Source: Lithodes maja
Lineage: Eukaryota; Arthropoda; Malacostraca; Decapoda; Lithodidae
Direction of reading: 5' to 3'
Length of the DNA: 64,000 bases
NCBI GenBank assembly: GCA_037953745.1
Contig: JBAKBP010000702.1
Span: forward strand, 1 to 64,000
Shown: in pieces, positions 1 to 12,300 of the stretch
Position numbering within the stretch: the stretch's first letter is position 1
Layout: each line of letters opens with the position of its first letter
Program-made: the position numbers and the translations under genes
The notes under the pieces: model-generated
Told to the model about the DNA's origin: nothing
Database searches by the model: none
What the model saw: only the letters and a program-made list of their open reading frames with translations

Positions 1-2096
1 CTCCATCTTTCAACTCTCTCTTGCTTCTCGGCTAGCATTCTCCCATTCTTATCTTTCACACTCTTACTGTTTCCCTTGCTACCTTCCCTAACTTTCTTGA
101 CTTCTTTCCAGAACAGTTTCTTACACTCCCTCCATTTTACACTCAAGATTCCTTCCAAATTCCCCATTTACTCTTCTCTTACTTTCCCTTCACTACTCTC
201 TTTCTCTCCACGTACCTCGCTCGTTTCTGCCTCTCCAAATCTTCATTCCCTCTACTACCCAACCACTCTCTATACGCTTTCTTCTTATCTTCCACAGCTA
301 TTTTTACCTCTTCTGTCCACCATGCTGTACCTTTCACTCCTCTCATTCCACACATGCTGCACAGACCTCTTCCTTAACCTAAGAAGTGCGCATGGGGGGT
401 ATGAGACACCACACTCCTGTGCTGACGTATTTGAGCTGTTCCCATCACTAACATCGTTATTTTACCATAAATAGCATTAATACTTATCCATATGCGCCTA
501 TTATAGGTTGATTATAAAGGTTATTAACCTGTTACAACAATAAAACAAGTGGAAACAGTATTTGGATGGTCAAAATCGGCGATACAGGCCGGGAGTTACA
601 TAATGTATGGCTGAGGCAACCTCCCTGCCCTCCACCCCTCCCCTTGTCTGGAGAGACACTGTTCCGCAATAGTCTCTCTCTCGCTCTTTCCCACGCTTGG
701 TAACAGTGATGACAACGCCCTGCTACCAACTCGCTAATGTTAGCACGAAAATAGACCACAGAATAAGGGAATAACAGGGAAAATAGGTGATAAATGAAGG
801 AGGGGAGGAAAGTGGGGAGGTGGAGGAGTGATATTTGGCATGGCCCCAGGGGCAAAAAAAAAAAAAAAAAATTTGTTGGGTGTTTTAAATGGATTTTTTT
901 TTTACCTTACTCTTAAGTGTCTTCCCGCAGTCCGCCGGGGGAACTCTTAAGTCTCCCCGCAGTTTCTGGGTTAAACACCTTGCTTATCTCCTCCACTTCC
1001 TCCTATCTTCCAGGTCGAACCCACCTAGTCGTCTTTCTACTGCTCTCCTGTACTCTTCCCTGATTTCCTCCTCCTGTAACCTCTCCACCCTCCTCACCAT
1101 TCCACCTTCCTATCACCTCCCTTCAGCTCTCCTCACCCACTTCTTTGTATCCTAACCTTAGCTACTACTACATAATGATCAGACAGACCCCCTCCAATAC
1201 CCCTATACACCCTAGCATCCATCACAGATGTCTTCATTCTTTCATCCACACATATATAATCAATCAGTGACTTTCGTTCCACCACTGTCTTATCCTTCAT
1301 CGTCCACACCACTTTCCATGTGTACTGTACCTGTGTATCATTCTGTGTCGGAAGGTGTTGGCTATCCACAACTTCCTCCCCACACATACGTCCACAAGTG
1401 CATTACCATTCCCATTCACCTCTGACGGTACCCCCCACCCTCCCACCACTCCATCAACATTCCTATCACCCACCTTACCATTCATATCCCCAATCAGAAA
1501 TATTCTTTCGTTCTTGTCAAACTTATCCAGGCACGCCTCCACATTCACCCAGAACTACTCTTTCTTTCTTACAAGTTTATCCTCTGTCGGAGCATACACA
1601 CACACAAACACCCACGTTTGTATTCCTACTTTCATTCTCACCCACACACCCATATTCTCTTACACACTCCTTCCATTTGTTACTTACAAACAAACACGCA
1701 CATTCTCTCGCTGCTCCCTCACTCACTCCAGCACACACACCCATTCCACACTCCCACTCTCTCACATCTGTACCCTTCCATTTGGTCTCCGTCATTCCAC
1801 ATACATCCAGCCTGGCATTCACTAACACTTCCAGTACCTCTCTCTCTTTTGTGCCATCATTCATGCCACTCACATTCCATGTCCCTATTCTCAGAATGTC
1901 CGTACGTTTGTCCATAGTCGGTCGGGGTTCGTCAACACAGGGTCCGTCCGCATCCGAGGCCGATTGATCGTTCATCGTTGCTATGTATTTTTTTCCGGGT
2001 GGGGGTCGCAAGCCCACCGACCCAACCTCTTTAGTCGCCTCTTATGACACGCAGAAGGCACGTGGAGCATATTCTAATTCCTTACCCCCAGGGTAA
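1..2096 (-). mobile_element. F1 LINE copy (RTE-like), 5' part, cut by window edge
   Basis: Non-LTR retrotransposon on the minus strand whose 5' end lies near 2096, where the sequence matches the 5' end of the fuller copy at 50516. Minus-strand frames give an APE-type endonuclease: TWNVSGM and TETKWKG in a 146-codon frame (1577-2017), GDMNGKVG (1297-1548) and LSDHYVV (1133-1387). The pieces lie in different frames, so the endonuclease ORF is frameshifted. The linker and start of the RT region follow down to base 1. The copy is interrupted by a TTAA-bounded element at 374-974. It is non-functional as it stands. Family identity rests on close similarity to 46968-50516; the RTE clade assignment is inference. 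Confidence 0.85.
374..974 (+). mobile_element. TTAA-bounded MITE, family B copy 1
   Basis: A ~593-bp insertion flanked by TTAA at 374-377 and 971-974. Left end reads CCTAAGAAGTGCGCATGGGG; right end reads CCCCGCAGTTTCTGGG. The intact F1 copy has an unoccupied TTAA at 49040-49043 in the same sequence context, which proves a clean insertion with TTAA duplication. It has no transposase frame and carries an internal A-run near 855-870. TTAA targeting and ends starting CCY are characteristic of the piggyBac superfamily; assignment is by these features only. Confidence 0.85.
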
Positions 2097-2338
2097 GGGT
2101 AAGGTCCGGTGGTGGAAAAGTGGGGCAAATCCATCGTTTTTTGCTTTGCACGGTGCTTCTCCGTACAATACAGGATGCTACTGACGTCATTGCGCACTGT
2201 GACGTAGGCAGCATCTGCGCTACTTGGCCATTGCGGATATTTTTTCATCAACCACAGCAAACTCTCCCACGATTAGAATTAAGGAAAGGGACATTATATG
2301 AGTGTACATATGTTTACTATTAATTATTACTGTGAAGG
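2097..2338. other. Unassigned AT-rich spacer
   Basis: Sequence between the 5' end of the F1 LINE and the next ORF. I see no conserved coding or repeat signal. Confidence 0.4.
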
Positions 2339-2791
2339 CTATGTAAGTGTTTGAATGTGTGGAAATTGGGGAAAAAAAAAAAAATCTGAGGTGTCCACCA
2401 TAAGTACATTATAACATGAGTTTCTATGGTTCGTACAACATGGCGTGCAGTGTCGCCCATAAAACAGTGTTGTAAAAGGATGGACTGTAGTAACCTCACT
2501 CGAATTTGACGAGGGTGAAGCAGGGATGACAGGGCTCACAGGACCTTGAACTTCAGAGGGTGAAGGCGCATTCTGGGCCATAATTGTAGGTGGTAGTACT
2601 TCAGCAGTGGGTAAAGAGGGCATCGAGGTGGGTGCCAAGCCTAAGTGGGGAACTCCGGCACTGCTGGCAGCAGGGGAAGGGTCCGAGAGGCAGTCCAAAA
2701 TCTCAGAGGGGTCGGCGTCGGAGGGGGCTAGTTCAGTTTCCACAGGACGAAGATTTCCAAATTCATCTGAGTCAGATTCCATACCCACCAT
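2339..2791 (-). CDS. Unrecognised acidic, Ser/Pro-rich 150-codon ORF
   Basis: I do not recognise this protein. It starts ATGGTGGG at 2791. The first ~35 residues are acidic (MESDSDEFGNL, SDADPSEILDCLSDPS), then follows a Ser/Pro/Ala-rich stretch to about residue 95. The last ~50 residues (PHFTT-like, Cys-rich, then FFFFPQF) look like read-through into non-coding DNA. There is a possible GT donor after residue ~97, so only the first part may be an exon. The DNA upstream (2840-3190) is richer in CpG than its surroundings. Alternatives: a first exon of a host gene, the disordered N-terminus of a decayed transposase (piggyBac transposases have acidic N-termini), or chance. No function is claimed. 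Confidence 0.3.
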   Translation of the reverse strand: MVGMESDSDEFGNLRPVETELAPSDADPSEILDCLSDPSPAASSAGVPHLGLAPTSMPSLPTAEVLPPTIMAQNAPSPSEVQGPVSPVIPASPSSNSSEVTTVHPFTTLFYGRHCTPCCTNHRNSCYNVLMVDTSDFFFFPQFPHIQTLT

Positions 2792-3206
2792 GGAGCCACA
2801 ATTAGAGGACAGGACTACCGCCCTAGGAATTCTTGCAGATATACACCTCTCTCAATGCACCTTAAGGGCCGTCGATCCGTCGATCGAAGACTAGGCACAA
2901 GGGTCAGTGTTTGGCATAAAAGTTTCCCCTCGCTCGAACTCGTCGGGTACCACAGTTCGACGGGTGAAGGGATTGCCGACCTACAATACCCTCCAACGAA
3001 ACCAAAGAGTGAGTACGGTCGTTTACCACATGACAGTCACGGTGCTCCCAAAGGAGGTGGCAGAGGGAAGAAGGAAAAACGAAAAACAGAAAGGATGAGA
3101 AATGATAGTGCCCACCACAATTAGTTGGGGGCGGCAGGAAGGGTGGGCAGGCGGGCATGCACTCCCCTTCTGCCGCCTCCGTCAGCCCCCGCACGTGTTA
3201 AAAATG

Positions 3207-4194
3207 AAACCAACGAAGTAGGCAGGCAAAACGAGGGGCTGAATACAACAACACCCCGCACCTCACCATAATCAACACACCCCCAATACACACACACTCA
3301 TCCAAAATCCTAGGAGTAACATATAATACACTAATGACATTCAAACAACATATCACAAACATAAAAAATAAACTGACACCCAGACTTAACGCCCTCAGGT
3401 CACTTTCCCACACACAATTTGGATATAACAGAGAAACTACCACCACAGTATACAAACAATACATAAGATCAATGATGTAATATGCAAGCCCTGCCTGGGC
3501 TTACATCACAAGACCTTGCAGACCATTCAAAACAAAGCCCTAAAAATCAACACAGGCTGCACAGCTACTACACTTACAGATCACCTACATCAAGAAACCA
3601 AAGTTCTCAAAGTCAAAGACAATTTGGACATGAAAGGCACTCAATTCCTGGCTATAGCCTCCACAAACCAACACCATCCACTACACTACATGGCAGTCCC
3701 ACAGACACCAAGAAATATCAAAACACCACCCAGCATACGATATCCCACACAAATACCGTCATATCTCCCTCCCTGCCCACCCCAAACCAGCTTCCAGAAG
3801 CAAATCCATGCTCATATCTCTCGCCGTTCCATCCAATCACTCAACGACAACACACAGCTGCAGGCACGACCTCCCGAAATCCATCCTTCTGAGTCCTCCC
3901 TTCCTCGCGATGACAGAGTCCTCCTGGCCAGGCTGAGATGTGGGCACTATCCAGCTCTTCTGAGCTATCAGAGAGACTAGATGACTCCGTCAGTGATGCC
4001 TGTCCAGGATGTAACACAGCACCCCATACTATTATAAACATCATAGAAGACTGCATTTCACACAATCGCTTATTCCAACAACATAATCTACACTCCTTGA
4101 GAGCCCTGTGGGAAAGCCCGACCGCGGCCATGGCCTTCCTTAGGGACTCGGGGCTGTTCGGCCAGGCAGCCTATGAAAAGACAACAACAACCAG
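3207..4194 (+). mobile_element. J1 LINE fragment (Jockey/I type), degenerate 3' part
   Basis: Plus-strand match to the C-terminal half of the J1 polyprotein at 60780-62336. Shared segments include TPKILGVTYDT-like, HLHQETKVLKVKDNLDMKGT and CPGCNTAPHTI, and the end LFGQAA. Several frameshifts split it (3482-3892, 3516-3980, 3938-4237). The 5' end is truncated near 3207. The 3' end is a short AAC run (about 4181-4193), as in the other J1 copies. No target duplication was found by eye. Confidence 0.8.
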
Positions 4195-4817
4195 AGCATT
4201 CTCCTCCCATTCAACACACGAGTACGCTGTGCACTGAAGTTACTCGAACTCACAAACACCAATTTTCCTTGAAACTATTGTTTTGTTCAAAGGTTGTAAG
4301 GGTCAGACCCTATGTACCCAGCCATAGATCTATATTAATCAAAGGGCATGGGGTTTGAGGAGACTATCCATCTATTTTATCCTGCAGATATAAAGAAATA
4401 AACATGCTAACCACTGCTCAACACATCAACCCATGATATTTCATTTAGACCAATCAAGAATTAGCAGGGATATACAAATACTAACCCTCTTGAATGGTAC
4501 CGATTTTCACTGTGGCCTATGCACTATATTAGACTAGAGACCCTATAGTAAACAAATAATGGACAACTTCAGATATACTGGTGCCATTAGCTTATCTTTT
4601 CATTTATATATATTTATACACATAAGAAACATTAGGCATTACTGTACAGTACAGTACTGGCACATTTTTTTTTTTTTTTTTTTTTTTTTAGATTTAAATT
4701 CTATAAGATAAGAACTAAAATATAATTTGGATACTTGAAAATTACAGCACCAAAATAGTGTCCCATTTTAGGGGAGTCACCTGCTTTTTTTTCTCTCCTT
4801 TTCTCTCGTGCTCTTGC
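4195..4817. other. Unassigned AT-rich DNA with a poly-T run
   Basis: No gene or recognisable element was found. It contains a ~27-base T run near 4664-4690. Confidence 0.5.
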
Positions 4818-5159
4818 TTGTATCCATTCGGTCCCATTCAGCCTACTATTATTATGTTCCTTCCAACAACCAACAATACTCCTAAAATCGATTAATGAAA
4901 TTTTACAAACTTAAGACGTTTATCTCCATCCAGGTGTCAATTTCTTCTTGGCGAGCGATAGCGAGCCACCATTGCATGGAGAAATCTGGCTTCGCCGGAG
5001 CCATTTTTCTATCGAAAAATTTACAAATTTAGCCTGCTGTCAACTTTACTTTTTTTTAAATATGCTGGCTCGCTACCGCTCACCAGGGAAAAAATCGACA
5101 CCTGGATGGGGATAAACATCTTAAAATAGTAGGCTGAATGGTGCCGAATGGATACAACC
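4818..5159. repeat. Palindromic foldback repeat, left arm interrupted
   Basis: Outer arms TTGTATCCATTCGG (4818) and CCGAATGGATACAA (to 5159) continue inward as CAGCCTACTA / TAGTAGGCTG. Then come TTTATCTCCATCCAGGTGTC / GACACCTGGATGGGGATAAA, and a centre with GCGAGCGATAGCGAGCC / GGCTCGCTACCGCTC. The left arm has about 65 extra bases (4848-4910) that match the tail of the tRNA-related SINE seen near 25910-25975. The right arm lacks them, so a SINE piece probably landed in the left arm. Confidence 0.7.
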
Positions 5160-5444
5160 CTGAGAGATAGGGAGAGAGAGAGAGAGAGGGAAAAAAAAAA
5201 AAAAGTGGGCCCCCTTTAAAAAGCCAGTGTATCTTGGTTACTATGCAGGACGTGGTGTGTGAGTTATGGATAGACTGAGTAATGAGCACATGGAGGCAGG
5301 GTTTATTTAACTGAGGTCAGAGACAGTTGGCTGAGAAGGAGACCAGGACAAAATTATCAATTCTAAATGACTTCAATTATCTTCACAAAACAATCAATAA
5401 ATATCAAGGATACACTATGCATATATAAAAAGGTATTGAAAGAT
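5160..5444. other. Unassigned spacer with GA/A-rich runs
   Basis: A short GA repeat and an A run lie near 5168-5202. Nothing else was recognised. Confidence 0.5.
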
Positions 5445-5742
5445 AATGTATTGAGGTAATTACAGTACAGGTAATTAATGTACGGAGGTAATTACAATAC
5501 AGATAATTAATGTACAGTACTAGGTATTTAATGTACTGGGGTAATTACAGTACAGATAATTAATGTACCGAGGTACTTAATGTACTGCACTGAGGTAATT
5601 ACAGCACAGGTAAATAATGTACAGTACTGAGGTAATTACAATACAGGTGAATAACGTAATGAACAGTACTGAGATAATTACAGTACTGTACAGGTAATTA
5701 AAATACCAAGATAATTACAGTACTGTACAGGTAATTAATGTC
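5445..5742. repeat. AT-rich minisatellite
   Basis: Imperfect tandem units of roughly 30 bp built on GAGGTAATTACAGTACAG and GTAATTAATGTAC. I count about ten degenerate copies. It is neither coding nor a CRISPR array, since the units are contiguous and vary. Confidence 0.75.
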
Positions 5743-8700
5743 CTGTTCTCAAGTACACAATGGAGTATTCAATCCAGTCAACACCTTTTGCACATTACAT
5801 TACCGTATATCAGGAAAAAATGTAAATAAATCACAATGTAGATATTTCAGGAAATTCAGTTACAAAGTTTAGGGACATATTTGTGTTGAAACAGAATATT
5901 TTTGTACATATATATATATATATATATATGCTAAAACATTTCAACTTCGTGACACATCTAAAAATATTCACATAAATAGTTAAAACAATACTGACAATTA
6001 TGCAAGATCAGTAACAAATTAAAATGAAACATTGAAAGGGCAAAAGACCAGAAAATCAAAGAGTTACTTTTACATTGTACCTTTTGATGGTGAACCTGTG
6101 TGGAGATAATTGACTCTGTACATCAGTGTCAAGCCCCAATCACAGGTACAAAATAAAGAGGTTATCACAGCATTAATTCAGGAAGCATCATGAGTATATG
6201 TGACTTATGAAAGAACACAACTAAGGACTTCAAATACATTCTCTGGAGTGTCTGAATATTATTGTGTACAAGATGGATTCAATAGTTCGCTGATACATTA
6301 GATGCAAAACTTTAAAATCTAAATATAGTACAAGGGAGGACACTTACTATATGTTTTCAGTCATAAGAGTGTCGGATTAATGTGTTTCTACTGTACAATA
6401 TATGCAATATCTCATCAAGGTTGTCAGGGGTCTACTGCTTTGGAACACCAGGGCATTTGTAATAGGTTTGAAATTCATTGGTAAATATAGGTTAAAAATG
6501 TGTGACCTACATGACTCGAGTAACGTAAACAAGAGTAGTACGATACATATTTGGAAACCAGGGTGTAGAGGAAAAATACGATAACAAATAAAAACAAAAA
6601 AATCATAAAAGTGACATATACTCATGATAGGAATAAAGTTAAGTGTGATAACCTTCATCAGTACTGCTCATATCAGAAATAACTCTACCTGTTGCATATA
6701 AATAGCAAGGTTAATGAGGCATTGCAAAAAAAAGAAAAAAAAAAAGAATAACATTCAATATCTGAATGCATCAACATAGTCGTAGTGTGTGGGGGTTACT
6801 TGCATCAATAAGTAAATAATTGCTTTAACACACTACAGTATATCTGAATACACAATAAAATGCTAACGTGGAGCCAGTGTTGTAGCGTGTTATAGGACCA
6901 TGTTGCCTTTCACCCATAGATAAAAGGTTTCTGAAGCTACAGGAAAAGTTGCTCTCTCTATCTTGTGTGCTTGCCAATGTAGTGGTACAGTTAGTGGTAG
7001 AAGTTGTTGAGAGAGAAAGAGAGAGATTTTACAAATGGGTGGGGGTAGTTGGAAGGGGATCTCCAAATTGGGATATTATTTACAAACTTTCAACTTCGTT
7101 TGATTTATAACAGTACAGAAAAGCACTTGGGGACTATTGCTGTACAAGAAGGGGTTGAAGGGATCTGCCACTGACTAATATATATATTTAAAGCGGATAG
7201 GTTCACTACTGAATCCAGCAGACGAACTGGATGGGCATCTAGCCCAGGCGAGATGAGGTCCAAGTATTAAGAGAATAATTAATAGAATAACAAATATTCA
7301 CTGATATACAATAACTTCATACAGTTTCTACTTTAAAAAAATTCAACTTTGACAAACAATATCAAATTAGTTGTATCATAATCTCTTCACAACATAGAGT
7401 TAAATAGTTAATTATCACACTTGAGGTAACAGCCATTTGGTTTCAAAATGAATTAAGTACTGTACTTGCTAACGGTACCAGATCACCGGTATTGGACTCG
7501 TTCATTTCAGGTAGTTGCATTCAGTATTCCCTAGACACCGAAAAAGACGAGAGATCATGGTCTACGATCTGATCGAAAATTTTAAAATGAAGGCCTTCGT
7601 TAAGAGTCGAGACTGTAACTGTATTTCTTATGAATCACTCGGTCTTTAATGTGTATATATGCATGTACCAAGTTGAAATTGTTTAAGCCCTTCAATCAGA
7701 TGATGCTTTCTTGCTTTATGAATGTTACAGACAAAGGATTTTTCTAAACTTAGGAAAAGAATATCAGGTTAGTGTCCAATTACACTTTCTATCATCATGT
7801 CAAGGAGGTTGACCACATAGAACGGGGCTACCCGTCAGAAGGGACGTATGGCCTTGTAGTTGGCAGCAGTATGCTGCTCCCAACAATCTCATATGGTCCC
7901 TGGAGGTGGTAAAGTGGTGCTGGAGCCAGGGACTCCCATAACTTCTGTGTCACTTGAGATTACTCTCTTTCCACAAAACCTTTGGGTAACCAGGGCTCAA
8001 ACATGCATGCATGTATCTAAGCATTTTCAAATAAATAATAGATTTTTTCTTGTGGATTCTGAGCTGATCCTCTGCTAACATTTGTTCCTCACCTGGTTGA
8101 TTTTGGAGATGATCTCTTACTTTGCAGTTGACCATATGAGATTTCCATTTGTGGTTGGGATTGTATCAGGGATGTTGGATAGTTGACAATATATTTATAT
8201 AAACAATATGTATATTAGGAAGAACCTCTAGGAATGTAAGGGTTAAAAAATATCATAATTAGCCCTCTAATTCTGACAAGTCATACCAAAGAGAAGTCAA
8301 ATGGTCAAGAAGTTGTTAAAATAAAGCAAACCTTGGAGTCCTCTGATTGACAGGGTTACCATAAATATGTAAAACCTAACAAAGCATGTATGTATACAGT
8401 ATATGTAGGCCTATGCATAATGTACTGCAGTATGTTGCCTATACTGATAAGCCCAATAATGAAATAGTTTTTATTAATTTTAAAAGGATAGTTAACAGTT
8501 TTCATATTACAAAACTACTTTTTGACTGTACTGTACTATTAATTGTGAAATACAAAATATATATAAATGCTCCTCACTGAAATCATACAGATATCTAAAC
8601 TATCATAATAATTTTGAATAAATAACTACAGTATAACCAAAATTCAAGTCCGACTAGTAATAAAAGATTTAAGATTCAGTACTACCGACATATTCCTCAA

Positions 8701-8857
8701 TATACAAAAAAAGAAGCTAAATTAAAACTGGTGAAAAAGTCTTATTACTGACACCATAAATCATTTCTTTGTCCAGTAAGTTAGTTGCCTTTATTAACAA
8801 TCACTGTGTTGCTTCTCTTATTTCCTACATTTGCTAGTGTAGTGAAGGGAGTTATAT
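5743..8857. other. Unassigned AT-rich DNA
   Basis: About 3 kb with no gene or clear element. Visible items are a (TA)n run at about 5908-5929, A-rich runs near 6725-6745, and a short inverted pair (TCTCATATGGTC near 7889 and GACCATATGAGA near 8129). The short frames here do not resemble known proteins. Confidence 0.5.
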
Positions 8858-9372
8858 TCTGACCATGAAAAGAATGCCTCTCCCTCTGAAGGAAAAGGTG
8901 TATGCCTCATGTGTTAGAAGTGCAATGACGTATGCCTCAGAAACATGGGCCGTTAAAGTAGAGGATGTCAACGGAATGGAACGTAATGAGATGAGAATGG
9001 CGAGATGGATGTGTGGGGCCAAGCTGCAGGATAGAATAACAAATGGTGAGCTGAAGAGACATTTAGGTATAAAGAGTATTAGCGAGGAGATGCGTACAAG
9101 TAGGCTGGGATAGTATGGGCATGTGAAGAGAATGGATGAACAAAATTGGGTGAAAAGATGCAGGTCTGTGATTGTGGAGGGAGCTGCACCAAGGGGTGGA
9201 CCGAGGAAGACCTGGGATCGGACTATACGTGCCGATCTCAAATCCAAAAACTTGACAAGTGAAGCAGCCCTTAACAGGGTTGCCTGGAACGCCGCCATTA
9301 GGACAAGAGACTGAAACTGCACGTATGTGTGGAGCACTCAGTCTTAACATTTTATGTATGTATGTATATATT
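8858..9372 (+). mobile_element. F3 LINE 3' end (RTE-like RT C-terminus)
   Basis: The end of an RT protein: LPLKEKVYASCVRSAMTYAS, then MERNEMRMARWMCGAKLQDR and KRMDEQNWVKRC. It ends AWNAAIRTRD followed by a stop at about 9312-9314. An internal stop near 9112 splits the frame. The 3' tail is TGTATG-like microsatellite to about 9372. The same family recurs at 28800, 29858 and 52257. It is 5'-truncated and dead. Confidence 0.8.
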
Positions 9373-12300
9373 TGTGTCCAATTCGTACTATTTGAACCCT
9401 TAAAACCCTGAGCTCTGACTGAACCAACGAGACAAACTGAACGGCTGCTGAGGACAACTTATCATAACATTAATCTCGCAATATAAATGCTTCAGAAAAC
9501 ATCTGACCTATAATTGAAAGAACTCGTTCATGAGGGCCATTATTCATGTTGTGTTCTCTTCTAAACTAAGTTCCCCTGTGAACAAATCTGTGTACAAAAT
9601 GCTTCAATATTTAGTTTTATCTTGAGTGAAAGATTAGTCAAAGGTTAATAACAGGCTACAACTGGCTTCTTCCTCATCTAGTAGTATACAAAAATATACA
9701 GTATATATATATATATATTTACCAGTAACTGAAAAGTTTGTATTTCAGACGTTTGATATAGGAGAAGGATGTTAACAATAAAGTGGCTATATAAGGAACA
9801 TGGGAAATCACAAGCATTGGAATGAAGTATGTAGAGTTACTGTTTGAACCCCTTGGCCACCTTAGGCTAATATTAAGGTACTGAAGATACTTTTTCACAA
9901 GATTTATAAAATACAGTAGAAATTTATTACAAACGAAATCTGCATATATATCCATAATAAATATTAGCAGAATACTAGCAGTTACCAGGTAATAATTGAA
10001 AAATATGTAAGAATGGCATAAATGCGATAAAATTACAACTGATAACTCTTAGACAAACTTCTTGATGGAATAAGATTAATGGCATCGCATCCTACTGATA
10101 GTGTGATGGGCGCCCCTATGAGAATGTTCTAAAACTCATTGGTCTGGTTATCTATTTTACAATACAAAAACAATATAATTTTCATAGTCATATTATATTT
10201 TGAGAAAGTATGGTAAATCTGAAAAAAAATATATATATATATATTTACTATACTGTATATATCAAGGCACCCATCCAATAGTGTTCATCTTTTGAGATAT
10301 AAAAGATCAGATTAAATTACCATTTTTCATAGTTTCGATAGTTATTAATTTTAATGAGTTTACTATATTAATTTGAACAGTAACTTTTGAGTTAATTTTA
10401 ATTAACTTCCCTTTAGCCTACATTATGTGTGTACCTTGTGGCAGTTTACCCCAAAGACTGGCCAAGGGATATCTTATAAAGGATGGTATACCCTCTTCAA
10501 AGTTAGTAGGCCAACAATTTATTCTACCCTAAACAGAATGCTGACCTGTGATAAGAGGTAACAAAATATGGTACTAATTATTAAAAAGCTATTTCAGATG
10601 GAAAGTACCGGTACTTGTAGTTTTTCTGTCTTTAGATATCAAATATGAGCAATCAAGAGAGGACACATGTTGGCCTACTGATAATGAATAGTGTAGCCTA
10701 TAGTAGAGGGAGCATCACATGAGCTTTTATCCTCAACTTTTGATGGCTAAAATTACTGGAATCTTTTTTCACTGATATCAGAAAGTAGACTAAAGATAAA
10801 TGTACTCAGGCAACAGAATTATTTAAAAAGTATACCTCATAAGCTGACAGACCATAGTTGATGATAAAAGTTGAGGGATAAAGCACTCATGTGATACCGT
10901 TTTAAGGCAGAGGACTGATCTAGCTCACTACTCAATAACTGGCAGAATACTTAGGAAATACTCTTTCTCTGTATACTACATTTGCTATTATACCTGATTA
11001 TATCCTGCTCAAGTACTGTAACTACTAACAATGTACTCAGTACTTTTACTGTAATACATTTATGAACACTAAATAATACAAACATTAATGTTCAGCTACT
11101 GGATGAAAGGGAATACTAAAATGCCTACACAAACTATAAAAAAAGTTATAAATAACATAATAGCGATTAAGTAACAATAAAATATTAAGTTACTGGGTAG
11201 ACAGATACAGTAACAGCCCGTCTCTCTTAGACCCCTGGGATCAGTAAACCAATGGCTACCAGACGAGGCATCCCGTCTGGACTGTACAGTATTTTGCACT
11301 GAGGGACAAGTCTAAAAGACCCAGGTATTTATCTGAACAATGGTGTTCAGTCTGAAAATCTACCTTCCTCTTTCTTTCAGTTGGCACTGTACTATCACCT
11401 TGGTCTATTGTACAAGTACAGGAAGTTCAACACTTCTGGACTTGTATCCTTCACTGAGTCCAAAAGAGACAGGTTTTTACTAAATAAGCTAAAAGGAAAA
11501 GCTTTTGCAATGAATAACAAATAAATTAAATAATAATAATAATAATACAGCATTAATAAAAGTGGTCGAGTTACTGGAAGGGTGCATGTCGGTACTATAG
11601 AGAAATGCGTATAAAGAGTGACGTCTGAGGTAACTTCCCTTGCTGGACTCCAGACTAGACTCTTGGTGTGGGAGCAGCAGGTGCCAAGAAGAACCTCGGG
11701 AAATACGGACCTTCAAGCCGGTATAGACTCATAATCACCTTCAATCAGACCAACATATCTTTATTTTATAACTGCCACTGCACAGTTATTTGACTCTGCT
11801 TAGGAAGCTTCTCTATCTATGAAATGATTAGACTATATCAATTAATCTTCTATATTTGACAGCTCCTTCCTAAGTTGAGTAAAAGGGTGCGGAGGTAGGC
11901 AGAATAAAACAGATATAAGTCATCTGACTAAAAGGGTAAAGACGGGGTCACACCAGCCATTTTTCACCCAATTTCTAATCAGCAACTATACTCTGGCAGT
12001 AATTTTGATTTTATTTTGTGTATTGGTATAGGCAACAAAACTGAAATTTCAATATCTTAATAGGCTGAATTCCTATAAAACATTAATTCTAAAGCTGCCA
12101 GACCAGGGTTACCTTAGGAAATTGCTGGTAAAAGTGATTATGTGACTACACCTTTGTTCTTGTTAAGTAAAACCAAAACTAAAGTTCTCCCACAGCCTTG
12201 AAGACCCTGTGTAGCCTCAAGTTAAAAATGAACCTGGCAGCCTACTTCACCATATTTCTCAAAGTTACTCCTGTTTGGCTCAGAATATTTGGACAGTGTA

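Noticed and set aside
1320..1967. 215- and 156-codon plus-strand ORFs
   Set aside because: They are antisense shadows of the F1 endonuclease, biased to Ser/His/Thr/Pro as expected from its complement. The same holds for 48323-49246 and 49753-50514.
5445..5742. Regularly spaced repeats that could suggest a CRISPR array
   Set aside because: The units are contiguous, variable and AT-rich, with no unique spacers, in a eukaryotic context. It is a minisatellite.
7860..8078. Possible coding exon (VPGGGKVVLEPGTPITSVSL)
   Set aside because: It looks peptide-like but has no family resemblance. A short inverted pair around it (7889, 8129) suggests a repeat.
11489..11716. Possible coding exon (75-codon minus frame)
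   Set aside because: No recognisable motif and no paired splice sites; no support beyond being open.
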